From Ilumatobacteraceae bacterium (lineage in GTDB: Bacteria; Actinomycetota; Acidimicrobiia; Acidimicrobiales; Iamiaceae), in the NCBI GenBank assembly GCA_025463265.1, contig JAOBWH010000126.1, positions 1 to 33,603 on the forward strand: 33,603 nt of DNA. Direction: 5' to 3'. Positions 7,187 to 14,289 of this stretch are shown here, one piece after another. The position numbers were made by a program, and so were the translations under genes. Each line of letters starts with the position of its first letter. Position 1 is the first letter of the stretch. The notes below the pieces were generated by a model. The model worked only from the letters and a program-made list of their open reading frames with translations. It was not told the DNA's origin and ran no database searches.

Positions 7187-7510
7187 TCAGCCGATCCGGA
7201 CGCTGATCAAGCTGGCGAGGCCGCACATCTCGAGGACGCGCGAGACGGCCGGCGACGGGTTCACGATGGCCAGGTGGCTGCCCTGCTCGGCAGCGGCGGC
7301 CCCGGCCTGGATGATCAGCGAGATGCCGACCGAGCCGCAGAACGTCACACCGGCCAGGTCGAGCCAGACCGGTCCGCCACCGGCTCGGACCTCGCGGAGG
7401 ATCTGGTCGGACAGGTCGGGCGCGGTGGCCACGTCGAGCTCGCCGCCGATGATCACGGTGAGGGCGCGGTCGGAACGGGCGAAGGCGATGCGGGACTCGA
7501 TGGGGTACAC
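7187..7510 (-). CDS. STAS-domain protein (anti-sigma factor antagonist-like)
   Basis: A 107-aa single-domain protein. The fold signature is clear: a beta-rich N terminus, GELDVATAPDL, VWLDLAGVTFCGSVGIS, then LAIVNPSPAVSRVLEMCGL. STAS antagonists of the SpoIIAA/RsbV type release a sigma factor by binding its anti-sigma kinase. The phospho-acceptor position is kept (Ser60), but the usual preceding Asp is Gly59 and the next residue is Val, so the phosphorylation cycle may be altered. GTG 7510 is chosen because GGAG lies just upstream; the open frame to 7594 is Arg/Pro-rich and unlikely to be coding. No RsbW-like kinase gene is in the window. A link to the sigma factor at 18480 is an inference. 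Confidence 0.82.
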   Translation of the reverse strand: MYPIESRIAFARSDRALTVIIGGELDVATAPDLSDQILREVRAGGGPVWLDLAGVTFCGSVGISLIIQAGAAAAEQGSHLAIVNPSPAVSRVLEMCGLASLISVRIG

Positions 7511-7670
7511 GGGTTCTCCATGTCCCCGTGGAGCCCGGATGCGGCCAGTGGACGGCGGTCGCAGCGGAGCCGGCGTTGCCAGCAGCAGATCCAACCTAGT
7601 CGGTGGGGGCAGACCTGCTGCTCCGACGACGCTGCGAGCCCCCGGCCAGCGCAGGCGCGGGCCGATGCGG

Positions 7671-8669
7671 TCAGCCGGCGAGGCAGGCGATCGGAGGGTG
7701 CGACCTCGTGGCGGCGAGGCGCTTCGCCTGCTTCGCCCGGTACATCTCGCCGTCAGCGCGCCGCATCAGCTCGTCGAGCGTCGACGGAGCCCTCGGATCG
7801 AAGCGGGCCGTTCCGATCGACACGGAGAGCCGGAGGCCGCTGGGGCTCGCCGCGGGATCGGCGAGTCCTCGCTCGAGTCGGGCGACCATCTCGGCCGGCG
7901 ACGCGTCGCAGTCGGAGAGCAGGACCGCGAACTCGTCGCCTCCGATCCGCGCCACCACGTCGGCCTCGCGGAACGAGCCCCGGAACACATCGGCGACGGC
8001 ACGGATGAGCTCGTCGCCGGCCTCGTGCCCGGCGGTGTCGTTCACGGTCTTCAGCCCGTCGACATCGGCGTACAGCAGCATCGCCGGCACGCGCTGGCGG
8101 CGGCACAGGGCGAAGGCCCGCCCGGCGACGAGATGGAGGCCGCGCCGGTTGCTCAGCCCGGTGAGCTCGTCATCGTGCGCCCGCCGGCGCAGGAGGAGAT
8201 CCTGTTCGACGATCGCCGCCAGGTCGCGCAGCGCGACCCGGTCGGCGTCGGACAGGTGCCGGGGCTCATCACCGATCACGCAGAGGGTGCCGATGAGCGA
8301 GCCGTCCGGTGCCGCGATGGGGCAGCCGGCGTAGAACCGGACGCGGAGCCCGCCGGTGACGAACGGGTTGTCCCAGAAGCGGGGGTCCTTCGTGGCGTCG
8401 GGCACCTCGAGGATGTCGGAGCTGTTGATGGCGTGTCCGCAGAACGACACGCAGCGCTCGGTCTCCACGGCATCGATGCCGTGCTTCGACTTGAACCACT
8501 GGCGATCGGCGTCGACGAGCGACACGAGGGCCATCGGCGTGCCGATCACCCGCTGGGTGAGCCGGGTGATGGGGTCGAAGCTCTCCTCGCGAGGCGTGTC
8601 GAGCAGCTCCAGCTGCCAGAGCGCGGCGAGGCGCGCCCGCTCGTTGTCAGGGATGACCGGTTCGATCAT
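7671..8669 (-). CDS. GAF-GGDEF diguanylate cyclase, soluble
   Basis: A 332-aa cytoplasmic protein. Residues about 20-155 form a GAF sensor of the kind seen in many GAF-GGDEF proteins (LLDTPREESFDPITRL, VSLVDADRQWFKS, CVSFCGHAI, FYAGCPI). Residues about 160-320 form a GGDEF domain with intact GGDEF (243-247) and an I-site READ (234-237) five residues before it. It should synthesise cyclic di-GMP with product inhibition in response to an unknown small ligand or redox cue; the cysteines in the GAF domain (C73, C77) could matter. ATG 8669 has GGAGG six bases upstream, favouring it over the in-frame 8687 start. No EAL or HD-GYP phosphodiesterase is in the window. Confidence 0.92.
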   Translation of the reverse strand: MIEPVIPDNERARLAALWQLELLDTPREESFDPITRLTQRVIGTPMALVSLVDADRQWFKSKHGIDAVETERCVSFCGHAINSSDILEVPDATKDPRFWDNPFVTGGLRVRFYAGCPIAAPDGSLIGTLCVIGDEPRHLSDADRVALRDLAAIVEQDLLLRRRAHDDELTGLSNRRGLHLVAGRAFALCRRQRVPAMLLYADVDGLKTVNDTAGHEAGDELIRAVADVFRGSFREADVVARIGGDEFAVLLSDCDASPAEMVARLERGLADPAASPSGLRLSVSIGTARFDPRAPSTLDELMRRADGEMYRAKQAKRLAATRSHPPIACLAG

Positions 8670-8822
8670 GGTGCGCCTCCGTCCCACATCGCGCTCATGG
8701 GACGAGTTGACCAGGTGGTCGATGAACGAACCATGAACGGGCCCGGAGGGGGATGGCTACGACGACTGCACACGGGGCAGTCAGGCCCTCGCGCACCTCG
8801 CGCTCGCCACCTGGAGGTCACC

Positions 8823-9080
8823 ATGATCGGATTCATCGTCTTCGGACTCGTCGTCGGGGCGCTGGCGCGCCTCGTCCTGCCCGGTCGGCAGCACCTCGGC
8901 CTCATCGCAACGCTGCTGATCGGCCTCGTCGGCTCGGTCATCGGCGGGGTCGTGGCCAACGCGCTGGGCACGGGCGACATCTTCGAGCTGAACGTCCTCG
9001 GATCCGTCGTCGCGGTGATCAGCGCTGCCGTGCTGATCACGGTGATCGATCGCGGCGCTGCGTCCGCCCGGACCCAGTAG
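8823..9080 (+). CDS. GlsB/YeaQ/YmgE-family membrane protein
   Basis: An 85-aa, very hydrophobic, Gly-rich protein with three predicted helices and the family pattern GLVVGALARLVLPGRQ at the start, followed by GLIGSVIGG-type glycine spacing. Members are small inner-membrane proteins often induced by stress (transglycosylase-associated protein family); the molecular role is not established. ATG 8823 follows GGAGG with a five-base spacer. It is divergent from the GAF-GGDEF gene. No SigF-type box is recognisable in the 8670-8822 gap. Confidence 0.88.
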   Translation: MIGFIVFGLVVGALARLVLPGRQHLGLIATLLIGLVGSVIGGVVANALGTGDIFELNVLGSVVAVISAAVLITVIDRGAASARTQ

Positions 9081-9101
9081 GCGTCGCCCCGGCAGCGGCC
9101 G

Positions 9102-10391
9102 TCAGCCCACCTCCTCCGGAGCGGGTCGACGCCGCCGCCGGCTGCGGTAGGTGCGATCCACGAACGCCATCGCCGGCGTGGCCCCGATCCCGTGCACGCC
9201 GATCGAGATGACCATGGTCAGCGCCACGATCGACCACAGGGCGTCCGCATCGGCGAACGACGCGGCGGCAAGTGCGTAGGCCAGGTAGTAGACGGACCCG
9301 AACCCTCGGATCCCGAAGAACGAGATGACGAACCGCTCGGCCGCGATCAGCTCGGAGCCGACCAGGGCGACGAGTCCGGAGAGCGGCCGGATCACGAACA
9401 CCACGACCACCGCCACCGCGGCCCGCTGCCAGGTGAGCGCCCCCAGGATCCCCGAGACCAGGGCTCCGCCGAAGAGGAACAGCAGGGCGACGACGAGGAG
9501 GTTCTCCACCTGCTCCGCGAAGTCGTGCAGGTCGGCGTGGAACTCGTGGTGCCGTTCCGTGCCGCGGAGCACGACCGCGGCGACGAACACGGCGAGGAAG
9601 CCGTACCCGTGGATGAGCTCGGTCGTCCCGTAGGCGAGCAGGGTCCCGGCGATGGCGACGAACCCCTGCGGCGTCTCGGCGAGGGCGCTGAGGCGGCCCG
9701 GTGGGCGGAAGGCCACGATGCCGAGCAACCGCCCCACCACCCAGCCGACGGCCACGGCGATCGCGGTTCGCCCGATCAGGTCCCACGCCACCCACTCGAG
9801 GGCCCAGCCCGAGGGCGCCCACCCGTGCTCGGTGACGGCGATGGCGGCGTAGACGAATGGGAAGGCCATGGCGTCGTTGAGCCCGCCCTCGCTGGTGAGG
9901 GTGAAGCGCACGTCGTCCTCGGCGTGCGGGTTGGCGTCTTCGCCGAGCGACGGCTCCCCGACCTGCACATCCGACGCCAGGACCGGATCGGTGGGTGCGA
10001 GCACGGAGCCCAGCAGGAGCGCGCTGCTGGCGGCGAGACCGGCGAGCCCGCCCGCCAGCGCCGTCAGGCCGATGGTGATGGGCATGGCGATCGCGATCAT
10101 CCGCCACGTCAGTCCCCACCGGCGCCAGGCGAACGGGCGGTCGATCTTGAGGCCCGCCCCCATCAGGGCGACGATCACGACGAGCTCGGTCGTCCGCTCG
10201 GTCAGATCGAGGTGCGCTCTCGGGTCCGGCGTGGGGAACCGGAAGGGGAGGAGGAAGAACAGGGCGCCGATGCCGACCAGCACGACCGGCAGCGAGAGCG
10301 GTCGGCGAGACGTGTAGGCGGGAACCCACGCGGCGATGAGCGCGGCGATGCCGCCGACCGTCAACGCAGCTTCGTAGGGGTCGACGGTCAC
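9102..10391 (-). CDS. CPA1-type cation:proton antiporter
   Basis: About 429 residues with 11-12 hydrophobic segments. Recognition features are LAPTDPVLASDVQVGEP and GGLNDAMAFPFV. The latter is the Asn-Asp pair in the ion-binding helix of CPA1-family Na+(K+)/H+ exchangers. It should exchange monovalent cations for protons across the plasma membrane and so act in pH or salt stress. The start is uncertain: GTG 10391 places the first helix about 10 residues in, while the in-frame GTG 10466 would add 25 Arg/Pro-rich residues; neither has a good Shine-Dalgarno. A consensus SigF-type promoter lies at 10511-10536. The gene is convergent with the GlsB-like gene, 21 bases apart. Confidence 0.88.
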   Translation of the reverse strand: MTVDPYEAALTVGGIAALIAAWVPAYTSRRPLSLPVVLVGIGALFFLLPFRFPTPDPRAHLDLTERTTELVVIVALMGAGLKIDRPFAWRRWGLTWRMIAIAMPITIGLTALAGGLAGLAASSALLLGSVLAPTDPVLASDVQVGEPSLGEDANPHAEDDVRFTLTSEGGLNDAMAFPFVYAAIAVTEHGWAPSGWALEWVAWDLIGRTAIAVAVGWVVGRLLGIVAFRPPGRLSALAETPQGFVAIAGTLLAYGTTELIHGYGFLAVFVAAVVLRGTERHHEFHADLHDFAEQVENLLVVALLFLFGGALVSGILGALTWQRAAVAVVVVFVIRPLSGLVALVGSELIAAERFVISFFGIRGFGSVYYLAYALAAASFADADALWSIVALTMVISIGVHGIGATPAMAFVDRTYRSRRRRRPAPEEVG

Positions 10392-10510
10392 CGGGACGAC
10401 TGCCCGGGGGCGGCCGTAGCGATACGCAGGTCCCCGCCGCGGACGGGGGCCTGGATCCTCACGCACCAGCCGGGTTCTCGACGGGTGCGGTCAACGGGTC
10501 ACCCAGCGTG

Positions 10511-10536
10511 CTACCCGGGGACCGGCTCACGAAACC
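10511..10536 (-). promoter_or_regulatory. SigF/SigB-type promoter of the antiporter gene
   Basis: On the minus strand, GGTTT (10536-10532), a 15-base spacer, GGGTAG (10516-10511). It lies upstream of the antiporter gene. A second, weaker GTTG-N14-GGGTAG arrangement lies at 10603-10626. Confidence 0.7.
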
Positions 10537-10540
10537 GAAC

Positions 10541-10593
10541 GGAGCCTCGCCGCGCCCTCGGGCGGCGGGTTGCCCAGGGACCGGCGAGGCTCC
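10541..10593 (-). terminator. 12-bp inverted repeat downstream of the 140-aa membrane protein
   Basis: GGAGCCTCGCCG (10541-10552) is the exact inverse complement of CGGCGAGGCTCC (10582-10593), with a 29-base GC-rich loop that can itself pair. It lies between the 140-aa gene stop (10658) and the antiporter promoter, so a terminator is likely; a regulatory stem is the alternative. Confidence 0.5.
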
Positions 10594-10657
10594 AAGCCAG
10601 ACCTACCCACTGGGTGAGGTTTCAACCCGGACCGGTCGGATTCAGTCCCGCGAGCGG

Positions 10658-11080
10658 TCAGGAGTCGTGCGCCGTGGCGCGGTACGACCGCCAGCCCACG
10701 AGACCGACGGCTCCTGCGACCAGCGGGGACAGGACCCGCCGAGCCGGGGTGAGGTGCTGGGCGGCGATGAGCGTCGCCACGGCGTCGGCGCCGTCAGCGG
10801 CGAAGCCGGCGACGATCCACGGCCCGGCCGGGTGACCCTCCCGCACGGTGGTGATGATCCGCAGTCCCAGGGCGACGTCGCGGGCGCCGAGGGCCCGGGC
10901 GAACACCAGGCTGCCCGGCCCGTCGGCGCCGGGACCGACCCAGATCCGCCCGGCCCAGCGCGGCGCGGCCACCAGGGCGGCGCCGACGCCGAGGCGGAGG
11001 ACCCCGAGGGCGAGCTCGATGTGCTGCTGGCTGCTGGGCGGCGCGTCGGACGAGGCGGTCGTGTCATCGATGTCGGACAT
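10658..11080 (-). CDS. Small membrane protein of unknown function (140 aa), DUF4267-like
   Basis: A hydrophilic Ser/Asp-rich N terminus (about 20 residues) precedes three or four moderately hydrophobic helices: LRLGVGAALVAAPRWAG, a central Arg-Asp helix ALGARDVALGLRI, FAADGADAVATLIA, and LVAGAVGLVGW. The ARALGARDVALG pattern is typical of DUF4267-type small membrane proteins; their function is unknown. ATG 11080 has AGGAG upstream. Upstream, GTTG-N15-GGGCAG (11130-11155) resembles a degenerate SigF-type promoter, and a 12-bp inverted repeat follows the gene, so it is probably transcribed alone. Confidence 0.72.
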   Translation of the reverse strand: MSDIDDTTASSDAPPSSQQHIELALGVLRLGVGAALVAAPRWAGRIWVGPGADGPGSLVFARALGARDVALGLRIITTVREGHPAGPWIVAGFAADGADAVATLIAAQHLTPARRVLSPLVAGAVGLVGWRSYRATAHDS

Positions 11081-11129
11081 GGAGGCTCCTGGGTGCTGGT
11101 CTGGGTGGTGTGATGGTGCTGTCGACTCG

Positions 11130-11155
11130 CTGCCCGTTCCCCCGGCCGGGCAACC
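11130..11155 (-). promoter_or_regulatory. Possible SigF/SigB-type promoter, weak copy
   Basis: On the minus strand, GGTTG (11155-11151), 15 bases, GGGCAG (11135-11130). One mismatch in each box but correct spacing, about 50 bases before the ATG of the 140-aa membrane protein. Confidence 0.4.
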
Positions 11156-11162
11156 GTTCGCC

Positions 11163-12065
11163 CTAGGAGGCGGCCTGACGCGCCGCGCTCGCCTGCGGCG
11201 CTGCGGAGGTCCGTGCGTGTTCGTCGACGGCGGCGGCGACGAGCCCGGCGTGGAGCTCGGGGAGCCAGTGCGTGGCCCCCTCGATGAGGTCGAAGCGGTA
11301 GCGCCCGTTGACGTGATCGCCGGTCAGCTCCGCAGCTCGCCGCCCGAGGGCGCTGTCTCGGCTCCCCCAGAGGAAGCGGGTGGGGACCGAGACGTCGCCA
11401 GCCGGGAGCGAGCCGACGGGGACCGCCCGGTACCAGGCGAGCGAGGCGGACAGCGCCCCCGGGTCCTGCTGCCGACGGCCGTACGCATCGGCCACATCGC
11501 CCGGCAGGCCCGACCGCCGCAGCGCGGCACGCAGGACCGTGGCGTCTCGCGCGAGGAGCAGGGACTCGGGGACGACGGGCAGCTGGAACAGGCCGATGTA
11601 CGACGACCGGAGGATCTGGTCGCTCGACCAGAGCGAGCGGGCGAGGGCGAGGGGGTGCGGCGTCGACAGCACCGTCAGCGAGGCGACGCGCTCGGGGAAC
11701 CGGGCGGCGAGCGTCCACGCCACGGCACCGCCCCAGTCGTGGCCGACGAGGTGCACCTGGTCGAGCGCGGCGTCATCGAGCAGCTCGATGATGTCGGCGA
11801 CGAGCTCGTCCATCCGGTAGGCGCGCCGTCCCGATGGGCGGGCCCCGGGCGAGTAGCCGCGCTGATCGGGGGACAGCGTGCGGTAGCCGGCCTCGGCGAG
11901 CGCCGGCGCGACGAGATCCCACGTCGACGCTCCTCCGGGCCAGCCGTGCAGGAGCACCACGGGAGGCCCGTCGCCGGGCCCGTCCTCGCGGACGTCGAAC
12001 AGGAGGCCGGACCGTTCGAACGTGTGCAGGCGGCGGTCCTCGGCCCGTGGAGCCCGAGGGGTCAT
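11163..12065 (-). CDS. Alpha/beta hydrolase, epoxide hydrolase-like
   Basis: A 300-aa protein. HGWP (40-43) forms the oxyanion-hole loop, GHDWGG gives the nucleophile Asp110 (the Asp, rather than Ser, is typical of epoxide hydrolases and haloalkane dehalogenases), Asp237 in LWGSRD is the likely acid, and His266 in GATHW completes the triad. A cap domain spans about 140-215; its Tyr residues could serve epoxide opening, but I cannot place them with certainty. The substrate is unknown. The ATG overlaps the stop of the upstream lipoprotein gene as ATGA (12062-12065), so the two are translationally coupled and share the SigF-type promoter at 12480-12504. Confidence 0.85.
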   Translation of the reverse strand: MTPRAPRAEDRRLHTFERSGLLFDVREDGPGDGPPVVLLHGWPGGASTWDLVAPALAEAGYRTLSPDQRGYSPGARPSGRRAYRMDELVADIIELLDDAALDQVHLVGHDWGGAVAWTLAARFPERVASLTVLSTPHPLALARSLWSSDQILRSSYIGLFQLPVVPESLLLARDATVLRAALRRSGLPGDVADAYGRRQQDPGALSASLAWYRAVPVGSLPAGDVSVPTRFLWGSRDSALGRRAAELTGDHVNGRYRFDLIEGATHWLPELHAGLVAAAVDEHARTSAAPQASAARQAAS

Positions 12066-12445
12066 CCGCCGACGCTGTCGTCGTCGTCGTCGGTGTCGGC
12101 GCCGCCCTGGGTGTAGCCCGTGGAGCCGTCGCCGCCCTGCTCCTGGGTGTTGGCGTTGGGCGGGTTCGAGCCCTCGGTGCCCCCGGCCTCGGCGGCGGTG
12201 CCGGGGACCTGGGACGTGTCCCCGCCGACGGCCGTCGTGCCCGTCGTGCTGGTGGACAGCGTGGTGCCGGTGGTGGCGACCGCCGACGTCGTCGTCTTCG
12301 GCCCGCTCGGGTCGTCGGGCTGGTTGGACGATCCGCTCGAGCAGGCTGCGGCGAGGGCGATCACCAGCGCCAGCGGCGCCAGTGCTGCGGCCAGTCGCCT
12401 GGGGGAGCGCCGTCGGGTCTCGGGGTGCGTGGAGGGGGTGCGCAT
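12062..12445 (-). CDS. Small Thr-rich lipoprotein with acidic tail (127 aa)
   Basis: A twin-Arg-rich, basic N terminus (about 1-17), a hydrophobic signal helix (about 18-33) and the lipobox LAAAC mark a lipoprotein lipidated at Cys35. The mature part is low complexity: Thr/Ser-rich (TTGTTLSTSTTGTT), then Gly/Asn/Gln-rich, ending in TDDDDDSVGG. No folded domain is apparent. It may be a disordered surface or cell-wall spacer, and the Thr runs could be O-glycosylated; both are inferences. ATG 12445 has GGAGAG upstream. It is the first gene of a two-gene unit with the epoxide-hydrolase-like enzyme, under a consensus SigF-type promoter. Confidence 0.78.
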   Translation of the reverse strand: MRTPSTHPETRRRSPRRLAAALAPLALVIALAAACSSGSSNQPDDPSGPKTTTSAVATTGTTLSTSTTGTTAVGGDTSQVPGTAAEAGGTEGSNPPNANTQEQGGDGSTGYTQGGADTDDDDDSVGG

Positions 12446-12479
12446 CGGGGTTCTCTCCGGTCGGGAACGTCAGCGATCG

Positions 12480-12504
12480 CTACCCGGTGGCTCGTGGCGG
12501 AAAC
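12480..12504 (-). promoter_or_regulatory. SigF/SigB-type promoter of the lipoprotein-hydrolase unit
   Basis: On the minus strand, GTTT (12504-12501), a 15-base spacer, GGGTAG (12485-12480). Predicted start near 12473 gives a leader of about 28 bases to the ATG at 12445. Confidence 0.72.
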
Positions 12505-12546
12505 AGCCCCCGACGGCCCGGAGCTGCGCTGGATCTCGACCAGCGC

Positions 12547-12571
12547 GGTTGTCCCGGCCAGCGACGGGTAG
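12547..12571 (+). promoter_or_regulatory. Possible SigF/SigB-type promoter, divergent copy
   Basis: GGTTG (12547-12551), 14 bases, then GGGTAG (12566-12571) on the plus strand, about 30 bases before the ATG of the metallo-hydrolase gene (12604). It has one mismatch and a short spacer, but is placed back to back with the 12480-12504 promoter. Confidence 0.5.
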
Positions 12572-12603
12572 CGCAGCCCAGCCGCCGATCCGCAGGAGCA
12601 CCC

Positions 12604-13548
12604 ATGTCCGACGTGACCCCGACGCCTCCCGATCCGAGCCCGCCGGCCGAGGTCCTCACGATCGAGGAGTCGAGCGGTCCACCGACCGTCGACGCCCTCG
12701 CCGGCGACGGCACCTCGCCCGACATCCGGCCCGAGAACGGGTCCGAGGCCGGGCGCGGCGCGGGGGAGGTCCGGATCACCTGGATCGGCAACGCCACGGT
12801 CCTGCTCGAGGCGGGAGGCCTGCGCCTGCTCACCGATCCGAACTTCCTCCACAAGGGCGACCACGCCAAGCTCGGCGGCGGGCTGCGGAGCAAGCGCCTC
12901 CACGAACCGACCGCCCAGGTGGCGGACCTCCTCCCGCTCGACGTCATCCTCCTGTCGCACCACCACGGAGACCACTGGGACGAGATCGCCGACCGCGACG
13001 TGCCCAAGGACGTGCAGATCGTCACGACGGCCCATGCGGCCGGGAAGCTGCGCAAGGCGGGCTTCACCCGGGTCCGGGTGCTCGACACCTGGGACAAGGT
13101 GACGCTCCGGCGAGGATCGACCGAGCTCGACGTGACCGCCCTCCCCGGCAAGCACGCGCCCCAGCCCCTGGCCGCGATCATGCCCCCGGTCATGGGGTCC
13201 ATGCTCGACCTGCGGGTCGGCACCGGCCGGTGCCGGATCTACGTGAGCGGCGACACCCTCATGCACGACCGCCTCCGCGAGATCCCCGAGCGGTACCCGG
13301 ACATCGACCTGGCGCTCGTCCACCTCGGCGGGACCCGGGTGCTCGGGATCCTGCTGACGATGGACGGCGAACAGGGCGCCGAGGCCCTGGAGCTGCTCGA
13401 CCCCGACGCCGCCATCCCGATCCACTACGAGGAGTACACGGTGATGAAGTCGCCGCTGCGAGACTTCGACGCCGCGGTGGAGTGGAGGCGGCTGCGGACC
13501 CAGATCCACCGGCTCGACCGCGGCGACACGTTCACGTTCCCGATCTGA
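12604..13548 (+). CDS. Metallo-beta-lactamase-fold hydrolase (UlaG/NAPE-PLD-like)
   Basis: A 314-aa protein. After a disordered Pro/Glu/Ser-rich N terminus of about 50 residues comes the fold start ITWIGNATVLLEAGGLRLLTDPNF. The metal motif HxHxDH is present as H119, H121, D123, H124, with further metal ligands expected in YVSGDTLMHD and IPIHYEEY. This subgroup includes lactonases and phosphodiesterases acting on lipid or sugar phosphates; the substrate cannot be read from the sequence. AGGAG precedes ATG 12604. The upstream region carries a likely SigF-type promoter divergent from that of the lipoprotein gene. The methyltransferase gene follows 56 bases downstream. Confidence 0.85.
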   Translation: MSDVTPTPPDPSPPAEVLTIEESSGPPTVDALAGDGTSPDIRPENGSEAGRGAGEVRITWIGNATVLLEAGGLRLLTDPNFLHKGDHAKLGGGLRSKRLHEPTAQVADLLPLDVILLSHHHGDHWDEIADRDVPKDVQIVTTAHAAGKLRKAGFTRVRVLDTWDKVTLRRGSTELDVTALPGKHAPQPLAAIMPPVMGSMLDLRVGTGRCRIYVSGDTLMHDRLREIPERYPDIDLALVHLGGTRVLGILLTMDGEQGAEALELLDPDAAIPIHYEEYTVMKSPLRDFDAAVEWRRLRTQIHRLDRGDTFTFPI

Positions 13549-13604
13549 CGGGCCGGCCCGGACCGCTTCGCGGTTGATCCACGTGGCAGGGGTGAGTGCC
13601 GAGC

Positions 13605-14267
13605 ATGGACCTCATCACCCTTCCCGGCGTGTTCCGCCCCATCTCCGATTCCCAGATGCTCGCCGACGCCGTCGGGCGGGAGCCGATCCGGCCCGGGAGC
13701 CGGTCGCTCGACCTGTGCACCGGCAGCGGCATCGTCGCCATCGCCGCCGCCCAGGCCGGCTGCGACGCCACCGCCGTCGACGTCTCGCGACGGGCGCTGG
13801 CCACCACGGCGCTGAACGCCCGGCGCAACGGGCAGCGGGTGCACGTGCGGCGAGGTCATCTCTTCGAGCCGGTGGCGGACCGTCGGTTCCACCTGATCAC
13901 GAGCAACCCGCCCTACGTGCCTTCGCCGACCGATGACCTGCCCCGCCACGGGCGGTCCCGGGCGTGGGTGGCGGGCCGGGACGGCCGGACGGTCATCGAC
14001 GAGATCTGCGCCGAGGCCGCCGCGCACCTGCTGCCGGGCGGCGTCGTCATGGTGGTGCACTCGTCCCTGTGCGACGAAGAGGCCACGATCGCGCGGCTGC
14101 GAGCGTCCGGGCTGGTCGACGCGTGCGTGACCGAGCGGGACCGGGGTCCGCTCGGCCCGCTGATGCGGGAGCAGCAGGCGCTCGGCACGATCCCGTCGGA
14201 CGTCGACGAGGAGGACGTGGTGATCATCCGGGCGACGGCACCGGGGACCGCAGCGCGGAAGCGGTGA
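13605..14267 (+). CDS. Class I SAM methyltransferase with NPPY motif (HemK/PrmC-like)
   Basis: A 220-aa protein. LDLCTGSGIVAIAAA is the SAM-binding motif I, AVDVSRRAL supplies the acidic residue for the ribose, and ITSNPPYVPSP (NPPY at 101-104) is the catalytic motif of enzymes that methylate amide or amino nitrogens, such as glutamine in release factors. It lacks the N-terminal helical domain of PrmC and is closer in size to HemK2/archaeal-type proteins, so the substrate may be another protein or a small molecule. Start: ATG 13605 (AGGGGTGA nine bases upstream) or GTG 13596. It is convergent with the carboxylate-amine ligase gene. Confidence 0.85.
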   Translation: MDLITLPGVFRPISDSQMLADAVGREPIRPGSRSLDLCTGSGIVAIAAAQAGCDATAVDVSRRALATTALNARRNGQRVHVRRGHLFEPVADRRFHLITSNPPYVPSPTDDLPRHGRSRAWVAGRDGRTVIDEICAEAAAHLLPGGVVMVVHSSLCDEEATIARLRASGLVDACVTERDRGPLGPLMREQQALGTIPSDVDEEDVVIIRATAPGTAARKR

Positions 14268-14289
14268 GGCCGGCCGGGCGGCCGCCTGG

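Noticed and set aside
6261-9080. Long plus-strand open frame running from the phosphatase region into the GlsB-like gene
   Set aside because: Only the last 85 codons (8823-9080) have a ribosome binding site and a recognisable family; the rest is antisense to three minus-strand genes.
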